A DNA stretch of 64,000 nucleotides from QQVM01 sp035341855 (GCA_035341855.1 DAOQWA010000003.1:62001-126000), one strand, 5' to 3'. Numbered from the stretch's first letter, positions 1-9,561 are shown. Translations and numbers: made by a program. The notes: a model not told the origin generated them from the letters alone.

Positions 1-337
1 CAATGAGCATCACAGTCTGCCCTCCGATAGATCCAAATCCTCCAACGATGGCCTTGTCGTCTTTCACCGTGCGATCACCAAAAAGCTCGACGAAATTTTT
101 TTCTGTTAAGGCCTCGATATATGAAAGGGTATAGGGTCTGTCAGGGTGACGCGACAATTGGACTCTTTGCCAAGGGCTGAGATGTGTATATATTTTTTTT
201 CTGGTTTCTTCAAGACGTAATTCCAGTTGCCTGACAGCAACACTTACATCAACCTGGCTTTTTTCACCAATGAGTTTTTGCTTCTCAATTTGATCTAGTA
301 AATCTGCAATGGGTTTCTCGAAATCAAGGAAATTCAT
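1..337 (-). CDS. accA: Acetyl-CoA carboxylase carboxyltransferase subunit alpha (N-terminal part)
   Basis: This is the first 112 codons of the alpha subunit of acetyl-CoA carboxylase carboxyltransferase, which with AccD transfers carboxyl from biotin to acetyl-CoA to make malonyl-CoA for fatty acid synthesis. The start reads MNFLDFEKPIADLLDQIE, the typical AccA opening, and the later segment with LSRHPDRPYTLSYIE and FVELFGDR is diagnostic of the family. The remainder lies beyond base 1. The ATG at 335-337 is followed on the minus strand by the whole reading frame with no break. An AATATTTG sequence (342-349, minus strand), one mismatch from the TAnnTTTG promoter element, sits just before the start. 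Confidence 0.95.
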   Translation of the reverse strand, partial: MNFLDFEKPIADLLDQIEKQKLIGEKSQVDVSVAVRQLELRLEETRKKIYTHLSPWQRVQLSRHPDRPYTLSYIEALTEKNFVELFGDRTVKDDKAIVGGFGSIGGQTVMLI

Positions 338-472
338 TTTTCAAATATTATGCTTGCAATATAGCAAATCCCTTATATTCATGCCCCGTGATTTCAGCCT
401 GCAAACATTAAGTTTGATATGGTTTTTGAGAAATCTTTTACTTAGGGTGTTCATTTTCAAAGTCAAGCAAAT

Positions 473-1750
473 CTACTTGTTATAAAGAATATGGAGGTTT
501 AAAACGGAATCAGGTAATGTGTATTGTTTTTTCAGCATGGAGGTAGCCGCATCTAACACCTTGATATTTTTTCCTTCTATTAAAAACAATTCATTCATTA
601 CCGGGTCAAACTTCAGACTTTGTATTGGCGTGACGGTGCTTTGCGTAAATGACCCAATATCGACTTTATAATTCCAAAGTCCCTGGTCAGTTGCTAAGTA
701 AAATTCATTCGTCTGAAATTGGTATACGTCGTTAATTGTCATGCCGCCAAATATTCTTAAAGGAGTTGTTCTGTTGAGTTGAAGGTTAAAAATGTCAACA
801 ACAGCCATTCCATTCGAATGTCCAAATATGTATAGCTCATTCGGAGATCTTCTAAACATTGAAAGAACGTCCATGTTAACGGAAGCTTCCAAAGTCAGCA
901 CACCGCTGGGATAAAAGAAGGTGCCAATTTTTCTGTTCAGCGGGTTGAGGTAGAGCAATTCAGCTATCAAATAATCGCCTAACCTGAACATTGATCCCGG
1001 TCGGAAGTAGCCTTGCTGTGCAATTTCAAAACGTTGTAAACCATTTGCATCAAAAGCCTTTAGCCGGCCATCATAGTAGGAAACGAAGTTTAATTCATCC
1101 TGAAAGTGCAGGTATTCAAAACACTGATTTCCAATAGGGCATAAGCCGGATATTTCTTTGATCAAGTTCCCGTTACTTGCGTTCAGAACTGTGAACGGAC
1201 CTGATCGGCTTCCTAAAATATTTAACCTCCGGTATCTGGAGCTTACTGAGCTTGAGCGATAATCGCCATTGACATGAGTGAGTAAACTATAGCCTTGCAG
1301 TGTATCGAGTTCGAAAACAGACACAGTTGACGAAGTAGCGTTAATGGCAAGCAATTTAAGCCGTTCAACAGGAAGCGCCTGAATTTCAATTTCTCTTGCC
1401 TTCCGGCTGGTGTTGGTGCCATCTGAGGCAGTTATCGTGATCAAATAATGACCACTCTCCAGTGCAGTATTGTTGACAATGTATAATGTGTTGATATGAA
1501 AGCTATTGTTTTCAGGTTGGTAAAGCACGGCACTTGATGCAGGAGTTCCATTCATGTAAAGCAGTTGAAGACTAATGAATGTTAATGACTTATCATCTGA
1601 GATGTGAGCTTCAACCTGGAAAGTATCACCGGCTAGAAGAAGAATGCTTCCTTCCGGTTTGATAAAACTTATAACAGGATCGAAGTTAGATTCTTTCTTA
1701 CAGTTCCATAGTAGTGAGGACAATAGAAGTATCAGCAAGCTATTCTTCAT
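473..1750 (-). CDS. Putative surface lipoprotein with Ig-like and beta-propeller-like regions
   Basis: Unrecognised 425-residue protein. The N-terminus (MKNSLLILLLSSLLWNC) is a lipoprotein signal with the lipidated Cys at residue 17; a TTG codon three codons upstream is in frame, but the ATG at 1748-1750 places the signal peptide normally. Residues of roughly 25-125 look like an Ig-like beta domain (DTFQVEAHISDDKSL ... LITITASDGTN), as in other Bacteroidota lipoproteins. The rest consists of short alternating beta strands with repeated 'G..L' turns, like a WD/NHL-type propeller. It is monocistronic between accA and dnaB. Its role is unknown; cell-surface binding is only an inference. Confidence 0.8.
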   Translation of the reverse strand: MKNSLLILLLSSLLWNCKKESNFDPVISFIKPEGSILLLAGDTFQVEAHISDDKSLTFISLQLLYMNGTPASSAVLYQPENNSFHINTLYIVNNTALESGHYLITITASDGTNTSRKAREIEIQALPVERLKLLAINATSSTVSVFELDTLQGYSLLTHVNGDYRSSSVSSRYRRLNILGSRSGPFTVLNASNGNLIKEISGLCPIGNQCFEYLHFQDELNFVSYYDGRLKAFDANGLQRFEIAQQGYFRPGSMFRLGDYLIAELLYLNPLNRKIGTFFYPSGVLTLEASVNMDVLSMFRRSPNELYIFGHSNGMAVVDIFNLQLNRTTPLRIFGGMTINDVYQFQTNEFYLATDQGLWNYKVDIGSFTQSTVTPIQSLKFDPVMNELFLIEGKNIKVLDAATSMLKKQYTLPDSVLNLHILYNK

Positions 1751-1984
1751 TTCATCCAATTTAATTTGGAAAACATTTTCAATAATTTATCCATGTAAAA
1801 TAAGAAAAATAAGCATATTCATTGAAGGTCGTTTTAAGAAATTTACAAAAAAAAGAGTGATACGCATAAAGCCGATTTGGCAAATATATTTATGAACATG
1901 CTTTTTTGGGCTCGTCTAAATAATTAGCTTCGCATCCCGTTTGAAGAAAAATTTTCTTCAGGGAAAAAGATCACAGCCTTTCAT

Positions 1985-1992
1985 TATCTTTG
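1985..1992 (+). promoter_or_regulatory. -7 promoter element of dnaB (TATCTTTG)
   Basis: TATCTTTG is an exact match to the Bacteroidota sigma-ABfr -7 consensus TAnnTTTG. It ends only 6 bases before the dnaB ATG at 1999, so transcription from it would begin at or within a base or two of the start codon. No clear -33 TTG is visible at the usual distance. Confidence 0.55.
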
Positions 1993-1998
1993 AATAAT

Positions 1999-3543
1999 AT
2001 GTCAGAATCAGGAGAACAGCTCAGCGCCGGGGAAGCTATTGCCAGAAAAAGGGTGGCAGTAAAGCCGGCATTCAATGCTGTTCAGTCACAGCAATTCGGA
2101 AAACTTCCTCCACAAGCTCTTGATCTGGAAGAGGCTGTATTGGGTGCCCTGCTTTTAGAGAAGGATGCTTTAACATCCGTCATTGATATTCTTACGGCTG
2201 AAGCTTTTTATCGTGATGCGCACAAGCTTATTTTCCTTGCAATTCGTCGATTGTTTGATCGCTCAGAGCCAATTGATATTCTTACTGTTTCTAATGAATT
2301 AAAAAAGAGCGGAGAGTTGGACATCGTTGGCGGTCCGTTCTTTATAACTCAACTTACGAATCGTGTTGCATCGGCAGCAAACATCGAGTACCATTCAAGG
2401 ATTATTTTACAAAAGCATATTCAAAGAGAATTGATACGAATCTCTTCTGAGACAATTCGTGATGCTTACGAGGATACCAGCGACGTATTTCAACTGCTTG
2501 ATCGAGCAGAGAAAAATTTGTTTGATGTTGCACAGGGAAATATTCGCAGAAATTATCAGGCCATGAGTATCATGGTCAGTGAAGCACATAAGCAGATCGA
2601 AGCAGCGCGATTACATACAAGTGGAATATCAGGAGTTCCGTCGGGATTCACATCCCTTGATAGAATTACATCCGGTTGGCAAAAATCCGATCTGGTCATC
2701 GTTGCTGCACGTCCCGGTATGGGAAAAACAGCGTTGGTATTATCGCTTACAAGAAATGCTGCAATTTCCTTTAAGAAACCTGTAGCAGTGTTCTCTCTGG
2801 AGATGTCTTCGGTCCAGTTGGTACAAAGAATGATCTCTTCAGAGACCGCAATACCATCCGATAAGTTACGAAAAGGTGATTTGGACAAAGATGAGTGGAA
2901 TAATTTGGTGTCGATGACAGGCAAACTGTCTGCTGCACCGATTTATATTGATGACACTCCTGCCTTGTCGATTTTTGACCTTCGTTCCAAATGTCGTCGT
3001 CTAAAGGCACAGCATAATGTAGAGTTGATCATTATCGACTATCTACAGTTAATGCGAGCTGAAGTCGATCATAAGTCCGGTAACCGGGAGCAAGAGATCA
3101 GCATGATATCTCGTTCACTTAAAGCCATAGCCAAAGAACTGAACGTACCGATCATAGCACTTTCTCAGTTGAGTCGTGCCGTTGAGACAAGAGGCTCTTC
3201 AAAGCGACCACAGCTAAGTGATCTCCGTGAATCCGGAGCCATTGAGCAGGATGCTGATATGGTTTTGTTTATCTATCGACCGGAATATTATGGATTAGAG
3301 TTTGATGAAAATAATATGTCCACCAAAGGTATTGCTGAACTGATCATTGCAAAGCATCGTAATGGAGCATTGGATACTGTGAAGTTGAAGTTTATCAATC
3401 ACCTTGCTAAATTTACAGATCTGGAAGATTCAGGATCAGGCGAAGCTCCGAGTGGAAGTGTTATGGATTATCAAACTAACCGGATAATCGTTGGGTCGAG
3501 AATGAATGATATGAGTGATTCAGGAGAAGATGCTCCTTTTTAA
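1999..3543 (+). CDS. dnaB: Replicative DNA helicase DnaB
   Basis: The hexameric helicase that unwinds DNA ahead of the replication fork and loads primase. The 514-residue chain has the N-terminal DnaB domain (about residues 40-145, with LDLEEAVLGALLLEKDA and FYRDAHKLIF) and the RecA-like ATPase domain from about 205. Walker A is RPGMGKT (residues 238-244), and the Walker B strand is LIIIDYLQLM with Asp347; the conserved LSQLSRAVE and DLRESGAIEQDAD segments follow. Length is normal and there is no intein. A TTG codon three codons upstream (1990) is in frame, but it lies within the promoter element, so ATG 1999 is preferred. It converges on the ABC exporter gene, 37 bases away. Confidence 0.97.
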   Translation: MSESGEQLSAGEAIARKRVAVKPAFNAVQSQQFGKLPPQALDLEEAVLGALLLEKDALTSVIDILTAEAFYRDAHKLIFLAIRRLFDRSEPIDILTVSNELKKSGELDIVGGPFFITQLTNRVASAANIEYHSRIILQKHIQRELIRISSETIRDAYEDTSDVFQLLDRAEKNLFDVAQGNIRRNYQAMSIMVSEAHKQIEAARLHTSGISGVPSGFTSLDRITSGWQKSDLVIVAARPGMGKTALVLSLTRNAAISFKKPVAVFSLEMSSVQLVQRMISSETAIPSDKLRKGDLDKDEWNNLVSMTGKLSAAPIYIDDTPALSIFDLRSKCRRLKAQHNVELIIIDYLQLMRAEVDHKSGNREQEISMISRSLKAIAKELNVPIIALSQLSRAVETRGSSKRPQLSDLRESGAIEQDADMVLFIYRPEYYGLEFDENNMSTKGIAELIIAKHRNGALDTVKLKFINHLAKFTDLEDSGSGEAPSGSVMDYQTNRIIVGSRMNDMSDSGEDAPF

Positions 3544-3580
3544 AATTAGCTATACCGGTCACAGAAATTTATTTAGTGAT

Positions 3581-5380
3581 TTAGACGCCTTCTTCTTCAA
3601 GAAGTTGTTTTTCGTATAATTCACAGTAGAGCCCTTTTTGAGTCATCAAGCTCTCATGAGTTCCTTCTTCTATGATCAAACCATGATCAAGAACAATGAT
3701 CTGATCTGCATTTTTGACGGTCGAAACACGGTGACTTATTATGATCGCAGTTCTGTCTGACATCACTTCTCTTAGGTTTTGCAATATGCTTTCTTCAGTC
3801 CTCGTATCAACTGCACTCAGGCAATCATCGAATAGTAACAAGGAAGGGTCCTTAATGATTGCACGTGCTATAGAGACTCTTTGTTTTTGTCCTCCTGAAA
3901 GTGTGATACCTCTTTCACCTAATATTGTTTGGAAGCCCTTTGGAAAATCAATGATATTATCATAGATCACTGCACGGTGTGCAGCAGACTCAACTTTACC
4001 TTTCCTTTCTTTCTCGTCAATATCATCCGTTAGTCCAAAAGCAATATTATTTTCTATTGTATCACTAAAGAGAAAATTGTCTTGCGGCACAAAACCAATT
4101 TGTTTTCTGAGAGAGTTCAAATTCCATGATTCAATGGGGATGCCGTCGATCAAAATTTTCCCCTTGGTCACGTCAAACATTCTTAGTAATAAATTGGCAA
4201 TAGTTGATTTCCCTGATCCTGTACGACCGATAATTGCAAGAGATTTCCCTGCTTTTACTTTGAATGAAATGTCCTGCAATGCTGTTATTCCCGAATCAGG
4301 ATATTTGAATCCGACATTGATAAATTCGATATCCCCTTGTAGTTTTTTTGCTTCATTATTTCCGGAGATTATTTCCGGTTTTATATGTAGAAATTCATTG
4401 ATCCGTTCCTGTGAAGCCGCAGCTCTTTGAATTATTGATGTCACCCAACCTAAAGCAGCAACCGGCCAGGTCAGCATATTTACATATATAATAAATTCTG
4501 CAATGTTCCCTGCAGAAGCACGTCCTGCCATTACTTCTTGTCCGCCAACATATATGGTAAGTAGGGTGCTAAGCCCGACGAGTAAAAGCATTAAAGGAAA
4601 AAACATGGAATTTACCCTGACAAGTTGCATGTGCTTTTCTTTATACAACTCACTTTCTTGTTCGAATCTTCCAGAAGTTTTTTCTTCTTTCACGAAAGAT
4701 TTAAGAATACGAATTCCGCTAAATGCCTCCTGAACAAAAGTGCTAAGATGACTTTGTTGTTGTTGGATTTCTTCACTTCTTTTATTCATGATATTGCTCA
4801 CTAAATAAATTGAGACCGAAAGAAATGGGAGAGGTGCAAGAACATATAAAGTGAGCTTGGCATTAACCTGTATCATGGTTATCATGATCAGAATAAAAAG
4901 AATGATAAGGTTTATGCTATACATCACAGCAGGACCAACATACATTCTTACCCGGCCAACATCCTCACTAATTCTATTCATCAAATCGCCGGTATTATTT
5001 CTTCTGTAGAACGACATTGATAGAATCTGGTAATGATTGAAAATTTCGTTCTTGAGATCAAATTCAATTTTTCGGGACATTACTATTATTGTTTGCCTCA
5101 TTAGAAACATCAATACTCCACGAAGAATTGCAACTATGATGATGGTGAGAAAAAATATGAACACAATATGTGTGATCGTTGAAGTTAATTCTGTCTTATC
5201 CGCAACGTTTGTCAATTCATTGCCTTTTTCGACGGCTGATACTACCTCATCTAAGGACTCTCTGACTTTCTGTGCAGGGTATATGGCGCCAAAGTTCTGA
5301 GCAATGACAAAGATGGTCCCTAAAACTAATAGCCATTTGTACTTTAAGAAGTACTTATTTAAGTGTTTTAATGACTTCAT
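3581..5380 (-). CDS. ABC exporter, fused membrane and ATPase domains (MsbA-like)
   Basis: A half-transporter of the ABC-B exporter class, 599 residues, expected to work as a homodimer in the inner membrane, moving lipid or hydrophobic substrates outward. Residues 1-330 form the six-helix transmembrane domain. The ATPase follows: Walker A GRTGSGKST begins at residue 385, the signature LSGGQKQR lies near 495, and Walker B LLLFDD and the switch His (ISHRVST) come after. There is an acidic/polar insertion after the first helix (about residues 40-60). Substrate cannot be told from sequence; MsbA-like lipid A flipping is one option among several. It is convergent with dnaB and divergent from leucine dehydrogenase. 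Confidence 0.92.
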   Translation of the reverse strand: MKSLKHLNKYFLKYKWLLVLGTIFVIAQNFGAIYPAQKVRESLDEVVSAVEKGNELTNVADKTELTSTITHIVFIFFLTIIIVAILRGVLMFLMRQTIIVMSRKIEFDLKNEIFNHYQILSMSFYRRNNTGDLMNRISEDVGRVRMYVGPAVMYSINLIILFILIMITMIQVNAKLTLYVLAPLPFLSVSIYLVSNIMNKRSEEIQQQQSHLSTFVQEAFSGIRILKSFVKEEKTSGRFEQESELYKEKHMQLVRVNSMFFPLMLLLVGLSTLLTIYVGGQEVMAGRASAGNIAEFIIYVNMLTWPVAALGWVTSIIQRAAASQERINEFLHIKPEIISGNNEAKKLQGDIEFINVGFKYPDSGITALQDISFKVKAGKSLAIIGRTGSGKSTIANLLLRMFDVTKGKILIDGIPIESWNLNSLRKQIGFVPQDNFLFSDTIENNIAFGLTDDIDEKERKGKVESAAHRAVIYDNIIDFPKGFQTILGERGITLSGGQKQRVSIARAIIKDPSLLLFDDCLSAVDTRTEESILQNLREVMSDRTAIIISHRVSTVKNADQIIVLDHGLIIEEGTHESLMTQKGLYCELYEKQLLEEEGV

Positions 5381-5401
5381 ATTCAGGGTGAAACGGGTTT
5401 G

Positions 5402-5432
5402 TTTGTTGCCTCAGAAAATAACTTTATCTTTG
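5402..5432 (+). promoter_or_regulatory. Promoter of leucine dehydrogenase gene (TTTG-N19-TATCTTTG)
   Basis: TTTG at 5402-5405 is followed after 19 bases by TATCTTTG at 5425-5432, matching both halves of the Bacteroidota housekeeping promoter. The predicted transcription start near 5439 gives a leader of about 40 bases to ATG 5480. Confidence 0.7.
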
Positions 5433-5479
5433 GCGGTCTGCCGTTAATCAGACGGTAAATTTAAACAAAGCTCAATAAT

Positions 5480-6580
5480 ATGATAGAAGTGAAAGATGTA
5501 AAAAAGAAGAAGACCAATGATAATTCGGTTTTTGGGAATTCTTCTTTTTCGGAGCATGAGCAAGTAATGTTTTGTTACGATAAAGCAACAGGATTAAAAG
5601 CAATTATTGCCATCCATGATACAACGCTCGGACCGGCACTCGGTGGAACGAGAATGTGGAATTACCAAAATGAAGCTGAAGCCTTAACAGATGTGCTGCG
5701 TCTCTCGCGTGGAATGACATACAAAGCTGCAATTAGTGGTCTGGGTCTGGGTGGTGGAAAAGCGGTTATTATCGGGGATGCTAAAAAGGACAAGACGCCG
5801 GAAATGTTTCGTCGTTATGGTCAGTTTATCGAATCACTCAATGGACGATATATAACTGCTGAAGATGTTGGAACTTCTACTGCTGATATGGTATCTGTTC
5901 GTGAAACTACAAAGAACGTTACCGGTCTTCCTGAAAGTATGGGCGGAGGTGGAGATCCTTCACCTGTTACTGCTTATGGCGTTTTTATGGGAATGAAAGC
6001 TGCAACAAAGGAATGTTGGGGCTCAGATAGTCTTGCAGGTAAGAAAATTGCTATTCAGGGTGTAGGTCATGTTGGAGAAAACCTTGTTCGACTTGTTTCT
6101 GAAGAAGGTGCAAAGGTTTACATCACAGATATCAATGAGGAGCAGCTGGCTATTATTTCGCAGAAGTACGGAGCAGAAATTATTGGTTTGGACAAGATCT
6201 ACGATTTGGCTACAGATATTTATGCTCCTTGTGCTCTTGGTGCTACTCTGAATACAGCCAACATAAAGAAGTTAAAGTGTTCGGTCATAGCCGGTGCCGC
6301 AAATAATCAGATGGCCGATGAAAGTATTCATGGTAAAATGGTGTCTGATAAAGGCATATTATATGCACCTGATTTTTTAATTAACGCAGGCGGATTGATC
6401 AATGTTTATTCTGAATTGAAAGGCTATGATAGAGCGGAAGCTTTAGAGCAGGCTAAAAAGATTTACAGCACAACACTTGAGATCTTTAAAATGGCAAAAG
6501 AAGAGAACATTACTCCCGGAGAAGCTGCCAGAAAGATCGCAGAATTGAGAATTGCCGCAGCTAAAACTGTTGGAGCTTAA
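5480..6580 (+). CDS. ldh: Leucine (Glu/Leu/Phe/Val family) dehydrogenase
   Basis: NAD-dependent oxidative deaminase of branched-chain amino acids, giving the 2-oxo acid and ammonium; it feeds branched-chain fatty acid synthesis or amino acid catabolism. The 366-residue chain has the substrate domain with the paired lysines of the family (Lys82 in TYKAA and Lys94 in GGGKA, 12 residues apart as in Bacillus LeuDH) and a C-terminal Rossmann domain with GVGHVG. The N-terminal extension of about 20 lysine-rich residues (KKKKTNDN) is unusual but short. Length otherwise fits leucine dehydrogenase rather than glutamate dehydrogenase (about 440). Exact substrate preference cannot be read. Confidence 0.9.
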   Translation: MIEVKDVKKKKTNDNSVFGNSSFSEHEQVMFCYDKATGLKAIIAIHDTTLGPALGGTRMWNYQNEAEALTDVLRLSRGMTYKAAISGLGLGGGKAVIIGDAKKDKTPEMFRRYGQFIESLNGRYITAEDVGTSTADMVSVRETTKNVTGLPESMGGGGDPSPVTAYGVFMGMKAATKECWGSDSLAGKKIAIQGVGHVGENLVRLVSEEGAKVYITDINEEQLAIISQKYGAEIIGLDKIYDLATDIYAPCALGATLNTANIKKLKCSVIAGAANNQMADESIHGKMVSDKGILYAPDFLINAGGLINVYSELKGYDRAEALEQAKKIYSTTLEIFKMAKEENITPGEAARKIAELRIAAAKTVGA

Positions 6581-6656
6581 TTTTTCTTTTAATTGATTTA
6601 ACTGGTTTGGGCATTCAACGTTCTTACCCATAATAAAATATTGATCCTTTCAGATT

Positions 6657-7589
6657 ATGCTTAGCCGAAGACAACTCAGGATAAAAGTGTTGCAGAGTCT
6701 GTATGCTTTTTTTCAGGGGCAAAAAGGTGATGTTGCAATTGCGGAAAGAGAATTGTTTCGTAGCATCGATAAAGTCAATGAACTTTATATTTATCTTCTT
6801 TTGTTCCTTCAGGAATTGGCTGAAACCGACAAGCTCGACGAAGGCGAGTTAGGGCAGAAGTTTTATCCAAACAAGGAAGAACTAGCTGCAAAGTACAGGC
6901 TATATAAACTTAAATTTATTGAGGAACTCAGTGCAAGTGATGAGTTTCAACAGCAAATTGCGCACTACAAATTGTCATGGCAGAAAGATACGGACCTGGT
7001 AAGGAAATTATACCTTGAGCTTAAACGATCTGATGAATACAGGGCACTCATCAGAGGGGAGAATGTAAACGAAAGAGATTTTCTTGTTGAGCTGGTTAAA
7101 AAATATTTTTTACAGCTTGAGGCTATAAGCCATCACCTGGAAGAGGAAAACATATTTTGGTTAGATGATCTGGATTTCATTTGTCATATCATTATCCGCA
7201 TGATTAAAAGTTATTACGATACCGGTAAGTTTGCACTCACTCCACTATATAAAGACGAAGAGGATGACAAAGAATTCGTGAAACTTCTGTTTGTTAAAAC
7301 GGTCATTAATAATCCTGAGTATGAGGCAGCCATAAGTGAAAGAACAAAGAACTGGGAGGTTGAGCGCATTGCCTTGATGGACATATTGATATTAAAAATG
7401 GCACTTGCAGAACTGATCCATTTCCCAAACATCCCGATTAAAGTTAGTATCAATGAGTATATTGATATTTCAAAAGAATACAGTACTCCAAAAAGTAAAC
7501 AGTTTGTAAACGGTGTTATTGATAAGCTGGCGATCGATTACAAAGACCAGGGGAAAATCATCAAGAGTGGAAGAGGACTTATAGGATAA
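6657..7589 (+). CDS. nusB: Transcription antitermination factor NusB, long form
   Basis: NusB binds NusE (S10) and boxA RNA in rRNA antitermination complexes. The 310-residue chain opens with the NusB first helix (SRRQLRIKVLQSLYAFFQG) and ends with the conserved C-terminal helices (ERIALMDILILKMALAELIHF, then PIKVSINEYIDISKEYSTPKS in two stretches, KQFVNGVIDKLA). Between them lies about 150 extra charged, helical residues compared with the roughly 140-residue E. coli protein; long NusB forms are usual in Bacteroidota. It heads a co-directional run with the DUF1573 lipoprotein and yajC, with gaps of 50-60 bases. Confidence 0.93.
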   Translation: MLSRRQLRIKVLQSLYAFFQGQKGDVAIAERELFRSIDKVNELYIYLLLFLQELAETDKLDEGELGQKFYPNKEELAAKYRLYKLKFIEELSASDEFQQQIAHYKLSWQKDTDLVRKLYLELKRSDEYRALIRGENVNERDFLVELVKKYFLQLEAISHHLEEENIFWLDDLDFICHIIIRMIKSYYDTGKFALTPLYKDEEDDKEFVKLLFVKTVINNPEYEAAISERTKNWEVERIALMDILILKMALAELIHFPNIPIKVSINEYIDISKEYSTPKSKQFVNGVIDKLAIDYKDQGKIIKSGRGLIG

Positions 7590-7650
7590 AGCCAGAACGA
7601 AAAATATAATCTATTAATAAATAATCAGAAAATTAATTTAATTTGTAAAA

Positions 7651-8127
7651 ATGAAAACGAAAGAAACTTCTCTTGCACTACTGTTGGCGATATTCTTCTG
7701 TTTTGCCTGCAACTCACCGAAGTCCGAACACTCGGATATTCCCGACAATGCAATTAATCCTGCTGTCATCGATAACCCGGCTTCTGCTGATGGTTCTTCA
7801 AATGCAAAAGTTCCTGTGATGACATTTGATAAAACTGAACATGATTTTGGAAAAATTGTTGACGGTGAACAAGTGTCATTTGCTTTCCGTTTCAAGAATA
7901 CCGGTGATGGTGATTTGCTGATCCGCTCTGCAAGCGGTAGTTGTGGATGCACCGTTCCAGAATGGCCCAAAGACCCGATTGCTCCGGGTAAGAGCGGTGT
8001 GATTACGGTTACCTTTAACAGTGAAGGAAGATCCGGTACTCAACATAAGACGGTGACTCTGGTTGCAAATACGCTCCCTAACACGACAACAATTTCAATT
8101 AGTGCAGAAGTGGAAAAAGCGAAATGA
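7651..8127 (+). CDS. DUF1573 domain lipoprotein
   Basis: A 158-residue exported protein. The signal ends in a lipobox-like FFCFAC with Cys at residue 20, suggesting lipid anchoring. The single DUF1573 domain (about residues 55-155) is an Ig-like/ASPM-SPD-2-Hydin-type fold and carries the family hallmarks: FDKTEHDFGKI, FRFKNTGDGDLLI, SGSCGCTVPEWP and the IAPGKSG turn. Biochemical role is unknown; such domains are common in Bacteroidota envelopes. The position between nusB and yajC is conserved in other Bacteroidota as far as I recall, so it may be co-transcribed with them. Confidence 0.88.
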   Translation: MKTKETSLALLLAIFFCFACNSPKSEHSDIPDNAINPAVIDNPASADGSSNAKVPVMTFDKTEHDFGKIVDGEQVSFAFRFKNTGDGDLLIRSASGSCGCTVPEWPKDPIAPGKSGVITVTFNSEGRSGTQHKTVTLVANTLPNTTTISISAEVEKAK

Positions 8128-8177
8128 TTCACCGGAGATAATTATATTAAATAAACCTAAATTTCAAAACTACGTCC

Positions 8178-8504
8178 ATGTTATCAATTATTTTACAAGC
8201 AGCTCCACAAGGTGGAGGAGGAATGATGCAAATGGTATTTCTGATAGCCATCATCGTTGTATTTTATCTTTTCATGATCCGTCCGCAAATGAAAAAGCAA
8301 AAGACGGAACGTAACTTCAGAGAGACACTTGAAAAGGGGGCTAAGGTAGTTACGATTGGTGGCTTACATGGCAGGATACTGGAGGTGAATGACCGCACCT
8401 TCATGATCGAAATTGACAACAATGTGAAAGTTCGGGTTGAGAAGTCGGCGATTTCTGCGGATGCAACAAAAGCCCTCGACCAGCCTGTAGCACCGGCAAA
8501 ATAA
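8178..8504 (+). CDS. yajC: Preprotein translocase subunit YajC
   Basis: Small inner-membrane accessory subunit of the Sec translocon (SecDF-YajC). The 108-residue protein has one transmembrane helix (MVFLIAIIVVFYLFMI) followed immediately by the YajC signature RPQMKKQK, then the small beta domain with GAKVVTIGGLHGRI. A glycine-rich stretch (PQGGGGMM) precedes the helix. It follows the DUF1573 gene by 50 bases and precedes the YbbR gene by 61. Confidence 0.95.
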   Translation: MLSIILQAAPQGGGGMMQMVFLIAIIVVFYLFMIRPQMKKQKTERNFRETLEKGAKVVTIGGLHGRILEVNDRTFMIEIDNNVKVRVEKSAISADATKALDQPVAPAK

Positions 8505-8565
8505 GTATCCGGGCTGATGGTTAGAAGAGTATGAACATGATTGAATGTTATCTCCAAACTGACAC

Positions 8566-9561
8566 GTGAAAGACGAACACAAGGTTAGTACGATAAATGA
8601 AAAGCGTAAACGTTTTCGGATCAGCCGCAGACTTTCAATTGTATTGTTTTGTTTTTTTATAGCAACGATTTTCTGGCTGTTGCTCGCCTTGTCGAAGGAC
8701 TATCCTACAACGGTTAGTTTTCCCATTGTCTATAATAATTTACCTGGTAAAAAAGTTATCGTTAATGATCTGCCTGATTCAATAGCACTTGATATAAAAG
8801 CTACGGGATTTAGAATTCTTGCCTACAATTTTATTAAAAAAAGAAAACCTCTTGAGATTGACGTTGCTTCCCGGCTGTTGAGTGGAAGACAATTACAAGG
8901 TGAGATTTTAGCCTTACCTACCAAAGCCTTTTCACCGGATTTCTCCAAACAGTTCGGCCCGGACATTACGATTACAGGATTTCAACCTGATTCAATTGTT
9001 TTTTATTTTAGTGATCTCATTGTAAAAAAAGTGGCAGTGAATCTGGTAATGGATCTGAAATTCGATAAGCAATTCGATTTTGCAGGTGATATAAAATTAC
9101 TTCCGGACAGCGTTGATGTTGCCGGACCACCTTCAATTGTTAACTCACTCACCCAGGTTGATACCGATCCGATTGTTTTATCGAATGTCAAAGATGCCAT
9201 CCGAACAGAGATCGGCCTGAAGAATCAAAAGGTACTGACTTATAGTTCTCCAACAATTAAAGTTGAAATACCCATTGAGAAATTTACTGAAGGGAATGTC
9301 AGTGTCAGGATCCAACCCTTGAATGTGCAGGCAGGTTATTCTTTAAAGACTTTTCCTGATAGAGTTAAGCTACGTTATCTGGTCGCTCTTAGTAAGTATA
9401 ACGAAGTAAATGAACACATGTTTGATGTTGTTGTAAACGCAGAGACGACAGTCAATTCTCCCCCTGAAAAGCTGGATGTGGAGATTGTCAGATACCCGAC
9501 ATTTATCCGGTCGGTATCTATAGAACCTGAGGCTGTCGACTATATACTTCGAAAGCTATGA
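8566..9561 (+). CDS. YbbR-like domain protein
   Basis: A 331-residue membrane-anchored protein. A basic N-terminus (EKRKRFRISRRLS) leads into one transmembrane helix (IVLFCFFIATIFWLLLALS), followed by an extracytoplasmic region with repeated YbbR-like beta segments (YNNLPGKKVIVNDLPDSI; LPDSVDVAGPPSIV). In other bacteria YbbR/CdaR-like proteins affect cyclic-di-AMP synthesis, but no cdaA is visible here, so that link is not supported. The start is GTG 8566: an in-frame TGA lies immediately upstream and the first in-frame ATG is far inside the protein. Its stop overlaps the coaE start (ATGA). Confidence 0.88.
   Translation: MKDEHKVSTINEKRKRFRISRRLSIVLFCFFIATIFWLLLALSKDYPTTVSFPIVYNNLPGKKVIVNDLPDSIALDIKATGFRILAYNFIKKRKPLEIDVASRLLSGRQLQGEILALPTKAFSPDFSKQFGPDITITGFQPDSIVFYFSDLIVKKVAVNLVMDLKFDKQFDFAGDIKLLPDSVDVAGPPSIVNSLTQVDTDPIVLSNVKDAIRTEIGLKNQKVLTYSSPTIKVEIPIEKFTEGNVSVRIQPLNVQAGYSLKTFPDRVKLRYLVALSKYNEVNEHMFDVVVNAETTVNSPPEKLDVEIVRYPTFIRSVSIEPEAVDYILRKL

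Noticed and set aside
1990..1998. TTG start for DnaB
   Set aside because: It overlaps the -7 promoter box and adds only three residues; ATG 1999 is in frame.
8128..8177. Second longer frame (8063-8314) as a gene
   Set aside because: It overlaps the DUF1573 and YajC genes in another frame and encodes no recognisable sequence.
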